This document shows positions 8,209 through 15,319 of a DNA stretch of 64,000 bases, one piece after another. The number at the start of each line of letters is the position of its first letter. Position 1 is the stretch's first letter. This DNA is from Nocardioides potassii. GTDB lineage: Bacteria > Actinomycetota > Actinomycetes > Propionibacteriales > Nocardioidaceae. The notes under the pieces are model-generated. The model was given only the letters and a program-made list of their open reading frames with translations. It was not told the origin of the DNA and did not search any database. Both the position numbers and the translations under genes were made by a program. The DNA lies in contig NZ_JAKJHZ010000012.1 of the NCBI RefSeq assembly GCF_021648885.1, positions 124,001 to 188,000 of the forward strand. The letters run 5' to 3'.

Positions 8209-9036
8209 GCCGCTGCGCTCGGCGCCCATGCCGGCGGTGACCACGAGCACGATGCCGGCCACGGCCAGCCCGTCCGGCGCCTGCCCGAGGGCGAGGAACC
8301 CAATCACCAGCGCGAACGCCGGCTCGAGCGCCATCAGCGTGCCGAACGCACCGGTGGTGAGGCGCCGCAGCGCCATCAGCTCCAGGGCGAACGGGACGAC
8401 GGGCAGCAGGACCGCCAGCCCGAGGCCGTAGGCCAGCAGCTGCGGCGTGAGGTGGTCGACGACTCCCGGGCCGGCGACGACGGTCGAGACCAGGGCGGCG
8501 ACCGGCATCGAGATCGCGAGCCCACCCAGGCCGCTGACGGCGTCGCCCACCCGCTGGGTGAGCAGGATGTAGGCCGCCCAGCAGGCGGCGGCGCCGAGGG
8601 CGTGGGCGACGCCGACCGGGTCGGCCTCCCCGGTCCACGGCTGGGTGAGGCAGAGGACGCCGAGTGCTGCGAGCACGGCCCATGCGCGCCCGGTGCCCCG
8701 GCTGCGCACGACGGCGACCGTGAGGGGACCGAGGAACTCCAGCGCGCTGGCGGTGCCGAGCGGCAGCCGCGCCACGGCGCCCATGAACAGGATCGTCACA
8801 CCCGCGGTGACGACGCCGAGCGCCGTGCCGGCGAGGAGGGTCTCGCGGCTGTGGCCGCGCAGCCGCGGGCGGACGAGGAGCAGCAGGAGGATGCCCGCCC
8901 AGAACAGGCGCAGCCAGGCGGCACCGGCCGTCCCCACGTCGTCGATCAGGCCGACGGAGGCGGCCAGACCGAGCTGGACGCAGAGCATGGAGGCCACGGC
9001 CATCGAGGTGCCGGCGCGGGCGGGGGAGGGGGTCAT
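8020..9036 (-). CDS. EamA/RhtA-type transporter with 3-prime read-through tail
   Basis: Drug/metabolite-superfamily permease (338 aa) with about ten hydrophobic helices in two EamA halves (LEFLGPLTVAVV; LMALEPAFALVIGFLALGQ), most like threonine/homoserine exporters. The family ends at about 290-300 residues. Here the frame has no stop after TAGMGAERSG and runs about 50 residues further, to a stop at 8020, through the antisense of the neighbouring gene. That tail is hydrophilic and looks like antisense sequence. The start ATG is at 9036. It diverges from a LysR regulator that probably controls it. The exported substrate is unknown. Confidence 0.88.
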   Translation of the reverse strand: MTPSPARAGTSMAVASMLCVQLGLAASVGLIDDVGTAGAAWLRLFWAGILLLLLVRPRLRGHSRETLLAGTALGVVTAGVTILFMGAVARLPLGTASALEFLGPLTVAVVRSRGTGRAWAVLAALGVLCLTQPWTGEADPVGVAHALGAAACWAAYILLTQRVGDAVSGLGGLAISMPVAALVSTVVAGPGVVDHLTPQLLAYGLGLAVLLPVVPFALELMALRRLTTGAFGTLMALEPAFALVIGFLALGQAPDGLAVAGIVLVVTAGMGAERSGSRSDVLAQADLDPVGREGGAPVGVVPAGTDELEARGRHEHPVPGRDVEAEDRVGHVGVRVEQ

Positions 9037-9067
9037 GTGTCCAGTAGAGGGCGCGACCACCGTTCGC

Positions 9068-9088
9068 GTCCACGTGAGTTTCATGGAC
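9068..9088. promoter_or_regulatory. Candidate LysR binding site in the EamA/LysR divergent region
   Basis: GTCCA-N11-TGGAC is a 21-bp interrupted palindrome with perfect 5-bp arms, the geometry expected of LysR-type regulators. It lies between the EamA gene and the LysR gene and overlaps the -35 hexamer proposed for the latter, consistent with autoregulation. The arms are seen directly; binding is inference. Confidence 0.5.
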
Positions 9089-9113
9089 AGTTCGTTCAGC
9101 AGATCTGCACAAT
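9084..9113 (+). promoter_or_regulatory. Putative promoter of the LysR gene (leaderless)
   Basis: TGGACA (9084-9089) matches five of six -35 bases; after 18 nt, CACAAT (9108-9113) is a moderate -10. Transcription would begin about 7 nt later, at ATG 9120, so the mRNA may lack a leader. No Shine-Dalgarno precedes that ATG, which fits. Confidence 0.5.
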
Positions 9114-9119
9114 GGGTCG

Positions 9120-10010
9120 ATGGACGTCCGTCGCCTCCGCATGCTGCTCGAGCTCGCCCACCTCGGCTCCATGCACGAGGTGGCGGACGCACTCGGGACG
9201 ACGACCTCCAACGTCTCCCAGGGCATCGCAGCGCTGGCCCGGGACGTGCGGACGCCGCTGGTGGAGCCTGACGGGCGCCGGGTCCGGCTGACGCCTGCTG
9301 GTCGCCGGCTCGCCGACCACGCGGTCACGATCCTCGCCGCGGTGGAGGCCGCACGGCTGGACCTCGACCCGACGGCGGAGCCTGCGGGCGTGCTCCGCGT
9401 GGCCGGTTTCGCCTCGGCCGTCCGCACCTCGCTGCTCGCGGCGATCGACGACCTCCGGACCACCCACCCCGGCATCGTCGTACGCATCCTCGAGCTCGAG
9501 CCGCTGGAGTCCTTCGAGCTGCTCGCCCGCGACGAGGTCGACCTGGCGCTGGTCTACGACTACGACCTCGCACCGGCCGAGTGGCGCGACGACCACGAGG
9601 TGACGCCGCTCTGGACGCGCGAGTGGGGCGTGGGTGTGCCGACGCGCGACCGCGGTCTGGAGATGGCCGACCTCGCCGACCGCGACTGGATCGTGAACTC
9701 ACGCCACGTCGCCGACGAGCGCGCGCTGCGGGCCTTGGCCGCGAGGGCCGGGTTCGCGCCTCGGGTCGTGCACCGCATCGACTCCCTCGAGCTGGTCGAC
9801 GACCTCATCGTGGCCGGCCGGGGCGTCGGCCTGCTGCCCCGCGGCCGGACGTCGCGGCGCGGGGTCAGCGTGCTCCGGCTCCGCGACGGTGGCGCGCACC
9901 TGCGGGCGTACGCCGTCACGCGCCGCGGCCGGGACGGCTGGCCGCCGCTGCGGGCCGTGGTGGAACGGTTGGCGCACGGCCACCGAGAGGGTCGACGTCA
10001 GAACGCGTAG
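9120..10010 (+). CDS. LysR-family transcriptional regulator
   Basis: DNA-binding regulator (296 aa) with an N-terminal winged helix-turn-helix (residues 1-60: LLELAHLGSMHEVADALGTTTSNVSQGIAAL) and a substrate-binding-like effector domain starting near VLRVAGFASAVRTSLL. It diverges from the EamA transporter with an 83-bp gap containing a 21-bp interrupted palindrome, so control of that transporter is the simplest role. The 3-prime end overlaps the convergent radical SAM gene by 13 bp. The effector is unknown. Confidence 0.9.
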   Translation: MDVRRLRMLLELAHLGSMHEVADALGTTTSNVSQGIAALARDVRTPLVEPDGRRVRLTPAGRRLADHAVTILAAVEAARLDLDPTAEPAGVLRVAGFASAVRTSLLAAIDDLRTTHPGIVVRILELEPLESFELLARDEVDLALVYDYDLAPAEWRDDHEVTPLWTREWGVGVPTRDRGLEMADLADRDWIVNSRHVADERALRALAARAGFAPRVVHRIDSLELVDDLIVAGRGVGLLPRGRTSRRGVSVLRLRDGGAHLRAYAVTRRGRDGWPPLRAVVERLAHGHREGRRQNA

Positions 10011-11080
10011 CGCACCCGGCACTCGGGCAGCGTCGTCGCGACGAGGTCGGTGAGCTGCTGCACCCACCGACCCTTCCAGCCGGTGCGGTAGCGGACGTTG
10101 ACCTGCCCGCTCTGGCTCCGCTTGACCTGCTGCAGGTCGGGGCGCCAGAGCAGCTCCTCGCCCTTGGGGTGCCAGCCCAGGTTGACCTGGTGGAGGTCCT
10201 CGTTGTGGGTGAGGAAGATGATCTCGGCGGCCAGCTGAGCGCGGGTGCGGGGGCTGGTCCCGTCAGCGACCTGCTGCAGCAGCTCCGCCCACTCCTCCAG
10301 CCAGTTCTCGTGGACGATCACGGGGCTGAGGTTCACGTGCACCTCGTAGCCCGCCTCGACGAAGTCGTCCATCGCGGCGATGCGCTCGGAGATCCTCGAC
10401 GTGCGGATGTCGACCAGCCGCGAGGGAGCCTCGGGCATGAGGCTGAACCGCACCCGCGTGCCGCCCCTCGGGTCCCACGTGAGGAGGTCCCGGTTGACCA
10501 GCTTGGTGGCGAAGCTGGCCTTGGCGTGGGGGAGCCGGCCGAACAGGTCCACCAGGTCGCGCACGTTGTCGGACACCAGCGCGTCGGCCGAGCAGTCGCT
10601 GTTCTCGCCGATGTCGTAGACCCAGTCGACGGGGTCGCACTGGTTGGGCGCGGGCTTGACGCCCTGCCGCCCGGCGTGGCGCTCGAGGTAGCCGAGGATC
10701 GCCTCGATGTTGGCGAACACCGTGATCGGGTTCGCGAAGCCCTTGCGCCGCGGGACGTAGCAGTACGAGCAGGCCATCGCGCACCCGTTGGCCGTCGACG
10801 GCGCGATCCAGTCGCTCGATCGCTCGTTGCGCCGCGCGGACAGCGACTTCTTCTCGCCCAGCACGAGCACCTCGCGCTTGTTGCGGACCCAGTCCTCGAC
10901 GGCGCCGGCGTTGCCGTGCAGCCCGGGGATCGCCTGGTGCGAGAGCACCTCGATCCGCTCCGCGTCCGGGAACCGCTCGAGGACCTCGCGCGCCCGGGCG
11001 AACCGCTCGATGTCGTGCTCGTGGTAGATCCGTCGGACGTCGAGCAGCCTGCTGGAGAGCTCGGTGGGGACGCGCGTCAC
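9998..11080 (-). CDS. Spore photoproduct lyase-family radical SAM protein
   Basis: A 360-aa radical SAM enzyme of the SplB-like family. The 4Fe-4S motif is CAMACSYCYVPRRKG (CX3CX2C) near residue 105. The flanking SDWIAPSTANGC and NPITVFANIEAILGYLERH are typical of the actinobacterial lyase_spl family, which repairs or modifies DNA photoproducts by homology with spore photoproduct lyase. These organisms do not form Bacillus-type endospores, so the substrate is unproven. The start GTG at 11080 overlaps the stop of the upstream histone-like gene (GTGA), so both come from one transcript. A longer frame reading upstream through that gene is rejected. Confidence 0.85.
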   Translation of the reverse strand: MTRVPTELSSRLLDVRRIYHEHDIERFARAREVLERFPDAERIEVLSHQAIPGLHGNAGAVEDWVRNKREVLVLGEKKSLSARRNERSSDWIAPSTANGCAMACSYCYVPRRKGFANPITVFANIEAILGYLERHAGRQGVKPAPNQCDPVDWVYDIGENSDCSADALVSDNVRDLVDLFGRLPHAKASFATKLVNRDLLTWDPRGGTRVRFSLMPEAPSRLVDIRTSRISERIAAMDDFVEAGYEVHVNLSPVIVHENWLEEWAELLQQVADGTSPRTRAQLAAEIIFLTHNEDLHQVNLGWHPKGEELLWRPDLQQVKRSQSGQVNVRYRTGWKGRWVQQLTDLVATTLPECRVRYAF

Positions 11081-11709
11081 GCCTGGTCGGTGTCGCTCTC
11101 GACGACCTCGGCCACCTCGTCCTCGCTCAGGCCCAGTGCGGGGGCGAGCACCGCGGCCTGCTTCGAGGGAGCCTTCCTGGCCGGGGCCTTCTTGGCGGCA
11201 GCCTTCTTCGCCGGGGTCTTCTTCGCGGCAGCCTTCTTCGCCGGGGCCTTCTTCGCCGGGGCCTTCTTCGCCGGGGCCTTCCTCGCGGGCACGGGCTCCG
11301 GGTCGTCCAGGCCGCCGTCGACCTCGTCGATGCCGGCGGGCAGCGACGGCGTGGGCGCCGACTTCAGCGGCACCTGGCTGGCGGGCACCTTCCTGGCCGG
11401 AGCCTTCTTCGCTGCGGCCTTCTTCAACGGAGCCACCACCTCGACGGGCGCCTCGCGGGTCGGCTCCATGGGGTCGGCGGCCTCGGCGACCTCGGTGTCG
11501 CTGTCGACGTCGAGGTCGGACCGCGGCTCGGCAGGTCGCGGCTCGGGCACGACCACCGCGGGGGCGGTACGCACCCCGGCCTGACCGGCAGCCTGCTCGG
11601 CGGCCCACCCCACCAGGCGGACCGTCGTACGCACTCCGGCGCTCGCGACGGCGAACGCGGTCCGGGCCGGGAAGGTGATGACGGCGGTGGCCTTGCTGAT
11701 GTGGTGCAC
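11077..11709 (-). CDS. Histone H1-like Lys/Ala/Pro repeat protein
   Basis: A 210-aa low-complexity protein. Residues 1-35 are moderately hydrophobic (ATAVITFPARTAFAVASAG), a middle acidic/Pro segment follows, and the C-terminal half holds repeated KAPAKK, KAAAKK and KTPAKK units resembling eukaryotic histone H1 tails and actinobacterial nucleoid proteins. Such tails bind DNA. The short C-terminus is acidic (SEDEVAEVVESDTD). GTG at 11709 has AGAGGA about 5 nt upstream. Coupling to a DNA-lesion radical SAM gene suggests a chromosome-protection role (inference). The hydrophobic start leaves membrane association open. Confidence 0.7.
   Translation of the reverse strand: MHHISKATAVITFPARTAFAVASAGVRTTVRLVGWAAEQAAGQAGVRTAPAVVVPEPRPAEPRSDLDVDSDTEVAEAADPMEPTREAPVEVVAPLKKAAAKKAPARKVPASQVPLKSAPTPSLPAGIDEVDGGLDDPEPVPARKAPAKKAPAKKAPAKKAAAKKTPAKKAAAKKAPARKAPSKQAAVLAPALGLSEDEVAEVVESDTDQA
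11171..11285. repeat. Tandem 15-bp degenerate repeats in histone-like gene
   Basis: Repeated blocks of the type GCCTTCTTCGCCGGG encode the Lys-Ala-Pro-Ala-Lys motifs on the minus strand. Near-identical adjacent units make this a likely site of copy-number change by slippage. Confidence 0.8.
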
Positions 11710-11772
11710 GGGTGTCCTCTCGTCGGCGTGCGGGTCCCGTACCCCACCGTAGGTGGTACAGACACATCGCCC

Positions 11773-11790
11773 ACGTGGCGTGCGCCACGT
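11773..11790. promoter_or_regulatory. 18-bp palindrome between divergent genes
   Basis: ACGTGGCG-TG-CGCCACGT has perfect 8-bp arms and lies in the 150-bp region between the histone-like gene (leftward) and the DUF4383 gene (rightward). Nearby are partial dyads GTACCCCACC/GGTGGTAC and AGGGG/CCCCT. It could be an operator shared by the two promoters; the factor is unknown. Confidence 0.5.
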
Positions 11791-11859
11791 AGGGGGGTGC
11801 ACGCCCCTCGGGGTGGGGACGTCCTGTTGGGACGCACGAGGCGTGGGTACCGACCGCGC

Positions 11860-12321
11860 ATGACTGATCACACACACCTCAGCTCGCCGACCCGCCAGGG
11901 TTCGCCCGTCCAGGTGGCCGCCACGCTCGTCGGCGCCACCTTCCTCCTGGTCGGCGTGCTCGGGTTCATCCCGGGCATCACCACCGGCTACGACGGTCTG
12001 GAAGCGGCCGGGCACGAGTCCCACGCCGAGCTGCTCGGCATCTTCCAGGTGTCCGTCCTGCACAACATCGTCCACCTGCTGTTCGGTGCCGCGGGCCTGG
12101 CCATGGCGCGTACGGCGTCGAGCGCTCGCGCGTACCTCATCGGTGGCGGCGCGATCTACCTCGTGCTGTGGCTCTACGGCCTGGTCGTCGACAAGGCGTC
12201 GCAGGCGAACTTCGTGCCGCTCAACACCGCCGACGACTGGCTGCACTTCGTCCTCGGCCTCGGCATGATCGCCCTCGGTGTCGTGCTGGGCAAGCGCGCC
12301 CGGGGCGGCATCACCCACTGA
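11860..12321 (+). CDS. DUF4383 family membrane protein
   Basis: A 153-aa protein with four predicted transmembrane helices: TLVGATFLLVGVLGFIPGI, VLHNIVHLLFGAAGLAMA, AYLIGGGAIYLVLWLYGLV and WLHFVLGLGMIALGVVLG. The motif HNIVHLLFGAAGL and the late WLHFVLG are the usual DUF4383 landmarks. The function is unknown; relatives are small actinobacterial envelope proteins. The metallo-hydrolase start follows the stop by 8 nt, so the two genes are probably cotranscribed. Confidence 0.82.
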   Translation: MTDHTHLSSPTRQGSPVQVAATLVGATFLLVGVLGFIPGITTGYDGLEAAGHESHAELLGIFQVSVLHNIVHLLFGAAGLAMARTASSARAYLIGGGAIYLVLWLYGLVVDKASQANFVPLNTADDWLHFVLGLGMIALGVVLGKRARGGITH

Positions 12322-12329
12322 GCACCTCG

Positions 12330-13130
12330 ATGACCACGGGCGACAGGCTCCACTTCATCGGCACCGCGACCACGGTGATGAGGCTGGGCTCCTTCACGTT
12401 GCTGACGGACCCCAACTTCCTCCACCGCGGGCAGCGGGCCTACCTGGGGTGGGGCCTGTCGTCGCGCCGTCTCACCGACCCGGCTATCGAGCCGGACGAG
12501 CTGCCGGACCTCGACGCGATCCTGCTCTCGCACCTGCACGGTGACCACTTCGACCGCGTCAGCAAGGCGCAGCTCGACCGGTCACCGCCGCTGCTCTCGA
12601 CGCCGCATGCCGTACGCCGGCTGGGCCGGTGGGGCTTCGACGCCCGTGCCCTCGACACGTGGGACCAGCACGTCCTCACGAAGGGCGAGGAGCTGTTGCG
12701 CGTCACCGCCGTGCCGGCGATCCACGCCCGCGGCCTGCTAGGGAAGATGCTGCCGCCCGTGATGGGCAGCGTGCTGGAGCACGTCGTCGACGACACGGTG
12801 CGACGCCGGGTCTACGTCAGCGGCGACACGCTGACCGGCGCGCACGTCGACGAGGTGCGCGAGCGCTTCCCGCACCTCGATGCGGCGGTGGTGCACCTCG
12901 GCGGGACCCGCGTGCTGCTGCGCACCGTGACGATGGACGGCCCGATGGGCGTCGACTTCGTCGGGCGCTGCCGCCCGTCGGTCGTCGTACCGGTCCACCA
13001 CGACGACTACACGGTCTTCCGCTCGCCGCTGTCCGACTTCGTCGAGCGCGCGCGTGCAGCCGACCTCTCCGCTGAGCTGCGCTGCCCCGCCCGCGGCGAA
13101 GTCGTCAGCCTGGAGCCGACAGGGCACTGA
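12330..13130 (+). CDS. MBL-fold metal-dependent hydrolase (UlaG-like)
   Basis: A 266-aa hydrolase of the metallo-beta-lactamase fold. The metal-binding motif is LLSHLHGDHFDRV (HxHxDH) near residue 70, with further ligands likely in VPAIHARG, YVSGDT and PVHHDDY. The domain starts at RLHFIGTATTVMRLGSFTLLTDPNFL, typical of the UlaG/YycJ-like branch. The substrate is unknown. It is the second gene after the DUF4383 membrane protein and ends just before a strong convergent terminator. Confidence 0.88.
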   Translation: MTTGDRLHFIGTATTVMRLGSFTLLTDPNFLHRGQRAYLGWGLSSRRLTDPAIEPDELPDLDAILLSHLHGDHFDRVSKAQLDRSPPLLSTPHAVRRLGRWGFDARALDTWDQHVLTKGEELLRVTAVPAIHARGLLGKMLPPVMGSVLEHVVDDTVRRRVYVSGDTLTGAHVDEVRERFPHLDAAVVHLGGTRVLLRTVTMDGPMGVDFVGRCRPSVVVPVHHDDYTVFRSPLSDFVERARAADLSAELRCPARGEVVSLEPTGH

Positions 13131-13136
13131 ACACCG

Positions 13137-13170
13137 ACGAGGCCCGCTCCCCGGAGGGAGCGGGCCTCGT
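13137..13170. terminator. Bidirectional terminator hairpin
   Basis: Two perfect 15-bp arms (ACGAGGCCCGCTCCC and its complement) flank a 4-nt loop, between the stop of the rightward MBL gene and the stop of the leftward DUF3618 gene. There is no T tract on either side; very GC-rich hairpins of this type commonly serve both strands in actinobacteria. Confidence 0.85.
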
Positions 13171-13185
13171 GCGTGCCTGTGCGGA

Positions 13186-13782
13186 TCAGGACTGGGTCGT
13201 CGACCGGACCTCGTCCGCCCCGGACTGGCCCTCGGCCTTGACCTTCTCGGCGCTGTCGGTCGCGGTGTCCTTGACCTCCTGCGCCGCCTGGGCGGCGGTC
13301 TCCTTGACGTCCTGGGCGACGTCCTGTGCCACCGACTTCGCCCGGTCGACGACCGGCTGGCCGTGCTCCTTGGCGGCGTCGACCACGTGGCCGGCGGCGA
13401 CGGCCTCCTTCTCGGAGGCGGGGATCAGCGCCGAGACGATCATCCCGGCACCGAAGGCCACGAGGCCGGCCGCGAGGGGAGCGCCCTGGACCTTGTCCTG
13501 GGCGCCGCTCACGGTGCCCGAGGCAGCGCCCTTGACCGAGTCGACGGCGCCGGACGCGCTGTCCCTGGCCGAGCCGGCCGTGCCTGACGTCGACGAGCTG
13601 ATCCCGTGGGCGGTGCCCATCACCTTGTCGCGCACGCCGAGCATGCGGCCGCGGGCCGCCTGCTTGCGCCGCTCCACGATGGCCGCCGGGCTCACCTTGT
13701 CCTGCAGTGCGTCGACGTCGGACGTCATCGACTGCCGGGTCTGCTCGATCTCTGCCCTCAGTTCTTCTGTGCTCTGGCCCAT
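13186..13782 (-). CDS. DUF3618 domain-containing protein
   Basis: A 198-aa protein whose N-terminus MGQSTEELRAEIEQTRQSMT followed by VDALQDKVSPAAIVERRK is the DUF3618 signature. The middle contains one hydrophobic stretch (LAAGLVAFGAGMIVSALIP) and the rest is Ala/Lys/Asp-rich with apolipoprotein- or LEA-like helical periodicity (VAQDVKETAAQAAQEVKD). AAGGAGG precedes the ATG by 7 nt. The start overlaps the end of the upstream gene by 25 bp. It is the last gene of a leftward operon of membrane/envelope proteins. Such proteins are thought to be envelope-associated stress factors; the function is unproven. Confidence 0.85.
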   Translation of the reverse strand: MGQSTEELRAEIEQTRQSMTSDVDALQDKVSPAAIVERRKQAARGRMLGVRDKVMGTAHGISSSTSGTAGSARDSASGAVDSVKGAASGTVSGAQDKVQGAPLAAGLVAFGAGMIVSALIPASEKEAVAAGHVVDAAKEHGQPVVDRAKSVAQDVAQDVKETAAQAAQEVKDTATDSAEKVKAEGQSGADEVRSTTQS

Positions 13783-14219
13783 GCTGCGTCCTCCTTGAGT
13801 GTCTGCTGCGTCTCCGGCAGCTGCGGATTCGAGTTCTTGAGCTCCTTGCGGCCACGGGCCGCCAGGACGGCGCCGACGATCGCCCACAGGATCGTGACGA
13901 TCAGGAAGGCCAGCTCGACCGGCATCCAGTTGTCGAGCAGGTAGGCCAGCGCGAAGGATCCGAGGATCAGCGCGAGCAGGCCGGCGATGCCGGCACCGCC
14001 GAGCATCCCGGCACCCTTCCCGGCCTTCGAGGCCTCCTCCTTGAGCTCGGTGCGCGCCAGCGTGAGCTCCTGCTTCACCAGGGTGGTGAGGTCGGTGCTC
14101 AGGTCACCGACGATCTCGCCGAGGCTGCGGCCGTCGCTCGCCCCGGTCTCGACGTGTGCGCCGGACGTGGTCGTCCCGACCGTCGTACCGATCGGGTCCA
14201 CGCCCGTCGGCCCGGTCAC
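13758..14219 (-). CDS. Phage-holin-superfamily / YqjE-like membrane protein
   Basis: A 153-aa protein with the conserved block SLGEIVGDLSTDLTTLVKQELTLARTELKEEASKAGKGAGML at residues 32-75 and two helices (AGIAGLLALILGSFALAYLL; AFLIVTILWAIVGAVLAA). This is the actinobacterial phage-holin-like (DUF1469) family, normally a chromosomal envelope protein rather than a prophage gene. The GTG start overlaps the upstream stop by 4 bp, and the 3-prime end overlaps the DUF3618 gene, so the three are one translation-coupled unit. Confidence 0.85.
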   Translation of the reverse strand: MTGPTGVDPIGTTVGTTTSGAHVETGASDGRSLGEIVGDLSTDLTTLVKQELTLARTELKEEASKAGKGAGMLGGAGIAGLLALILGSFALAYLLDNWMPVELAFLIVTILWAIVGAVLAARGRKELKNSNPQLPETQQTLKEDAAWARAQKN

Positions 14220-15061
14220 GGCAGGTCCTGGGTCCGCTGACCGGGGACCTCAGGGGTGGTCGGGTCGAGGCTCGACGGCTCCGCGAGGGTGGGCGCCGTC
14301 GTGGCCGGGGTGTCGTAGCCCGTGTCGTAGCCCGAGGCCGCAGGAGCGTCGTAGCCGCCCGCCCCGTAGTAGCCGCCGGTGCCGGTCGTGCCGCTGCCGG
14401 TCGTGCCGCTGCCGGTCGTGCCGCTGCCGGTCGTGCCGGTGTCGGCGAGGGACGCGGCCGCAGCCCCGTCGGCAGTGGCGCGGAACAGGCGTCCGGCGAC
14501 GACGCCGGCAGCGAGCGCGCCGAGCAGGAAGGTGCCGGGGCGACGCCGGGCGAAGTCCCGGGCGTCGTCCAGCAGCTGGCCCGGCTCGCGGTTCTCCAGG
14601 TGGCTGCCGAGCGCGCGCACGCGGTCGGACACCTCCTGCGCGAGGTCGGTGGCCATGCCTTGGGCGGGCCCCTGGCCCTGCGCCATCTGCTGCAGGTCGT
14701 CGCCGAGCGTGCGGAGGGTCTCCGACAGCTTGTCCCGGCCGGTGGTGGCCTGGTCGCTCACCTGGCTGGTCACCTGCCGCTTGGCGTCGCCGATGACGTT
14801 GCGAGCCTGCTCGGCCGCAGTGCCAGCGACGTTGGCCGCCTCGTCCTTCGCCGTGCCGGCGACGTTCTTGGTCTGGTCGGCCGCGGTCGAGGCGGCCTCC
14901 TTCGCCTTGTCCTTCGCGCTGGTGTCCGTCGTACCGGTCGTGCCGGTCGTGCCGGTCGTGCCGGTCGTGCCGAACGCGGCCGTGTCGGTCGTCCCGAGCG
15001 GGTCCGTGCCCAACGGGTCGGTGTCCGTCGTGCCGAGCGGATCGCTTCCGTAGGTGGTCAT
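14216..15061 (-). CDS. Low-complexity Gly/Thr-repeat and LEA-like protein
   Basis: A 281-aa protein that I cannot assign to a named family. Residues 1-48 are repetitive (DPLGTTD units, then GTT repeats). Residues 50-100 are Ala/Lys-rich amphipathic helix (AKEAASTAADQTKNVAGTAKD), as in LEA proteins. Residues 120-175 form a DUF3618-like helical segment, followed by one short hydrophobic segment (GTFLLGALAAGVVAGRLF) and a Gly/Ser/Thr/Tyr-rich tail (TGSGTTGSG; GGYYGAGGYDAP). The order suggests disordered ends around a membrane-attached helix. It is the upstream partner of the YqjE-like and DUF3618 genes, and its 3-prime end overlaps the former by 4 bp. Confidence 0.75.
   Translation of the reverse strand: MTTYGSDPLGTTDTDPLGTDPLGTTDTAAFGTTGTTGTTGTTGTTDTSAKDKAKEAASTAADQTKNVAGTAKDEAANVAGTAAEQARNVIGDAKRQVTSQVSDQATTGRDKLSETLRTLGDDLQQMAQGQGPAQGMATDLAQEVSDRVRALGSHLENREPGQLLDDARDFARRRPGTFLLGALAAGVVAGRLFRATADGAAAASLADTGTTGSGTTGSGTTGSGTTGTGGYYGAGGYDAPAASGYDTGYDTPATTAPTLAEPSSLDPTTPEVPGQRTQDLP
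14381..14440. repeat. Four 15-bp tandem units
   Basis: GCCGGTCGTGCCGCT is repeated four times head to tail; the last unit ends GGT. On the minus strand it encodes the Thr-Gly-Ser-Gly-Thr repeats of the overlapping gene. Unit length is a multiple of three, so copy-number change would keep the frame. Confidence 0.9.
14928..14972. repeat. Five 9-bp tandem units
   Basis: GTCGTGCCG occurs five times in tandem (the first unit reads GTCGTACCG) and encodes the Gly-Thr-Thr repeats near the N-terminus of the minus-strand protein. Slippage would add or remove three residues per unit without frameshift. Confidence 0.9.
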
Positions 15062-15103
15062 GCGTCCTCCTCTGTAGAGGGATGGGGGTGATGTGGGAGT
15101 GGG

Positions 15104-15247
15104 TCAGTCGGTGCGGCTGGTGCCAGGATCCGGATCCGGGTCGCTCGCCGGCTCGGAGCCCGGACGCAGCTGCTCGGTGTCCGGTTCCTCGCCGTCCGGT
15201 GTGGGCGGTTCCGCGTCCTGGTCGGGGTTCTGCGACGTGTCGGTCAT
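15104..15247 (-). CDS. Small acidic hypothetical protein
   Basis: A 47-aa polypeptide beginning MTDTSQNPDQDAEPPTPDGE, rich in Asp, Glu and Pro, with no hydrophobic segment and probably disordered. GGAG sits close upstream of the ATG. It precedes the Gly/Thr-repeat gene by 42 bp in the same direction and could be the first gene of that operon. A much longer frame in the same phase reads backward through the desaturase and is an antisense artefact. Support is the start context and position only. Confidence 0.5.
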   Translation of the reverse strand: MTDTSQNPDQDAEPPTPDGEEPDTEQLRPGSEPASDPDPDPGTSRTD

Positions 15248-15319
15248 GGCGCTCCGTACCCGCCGATCCGCGTCCGACTCCACCCGTTCAGAGGGTTTTT
15301 CCCGGCGTCCCGGAGGCGC

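Noticed and set aside
13758..14219. Phage holin annotation as evidence for a prophage
   Set aside because: This family is a normal chromosomal envelope protein in actinobacteria, and no other phage gene is nearby.
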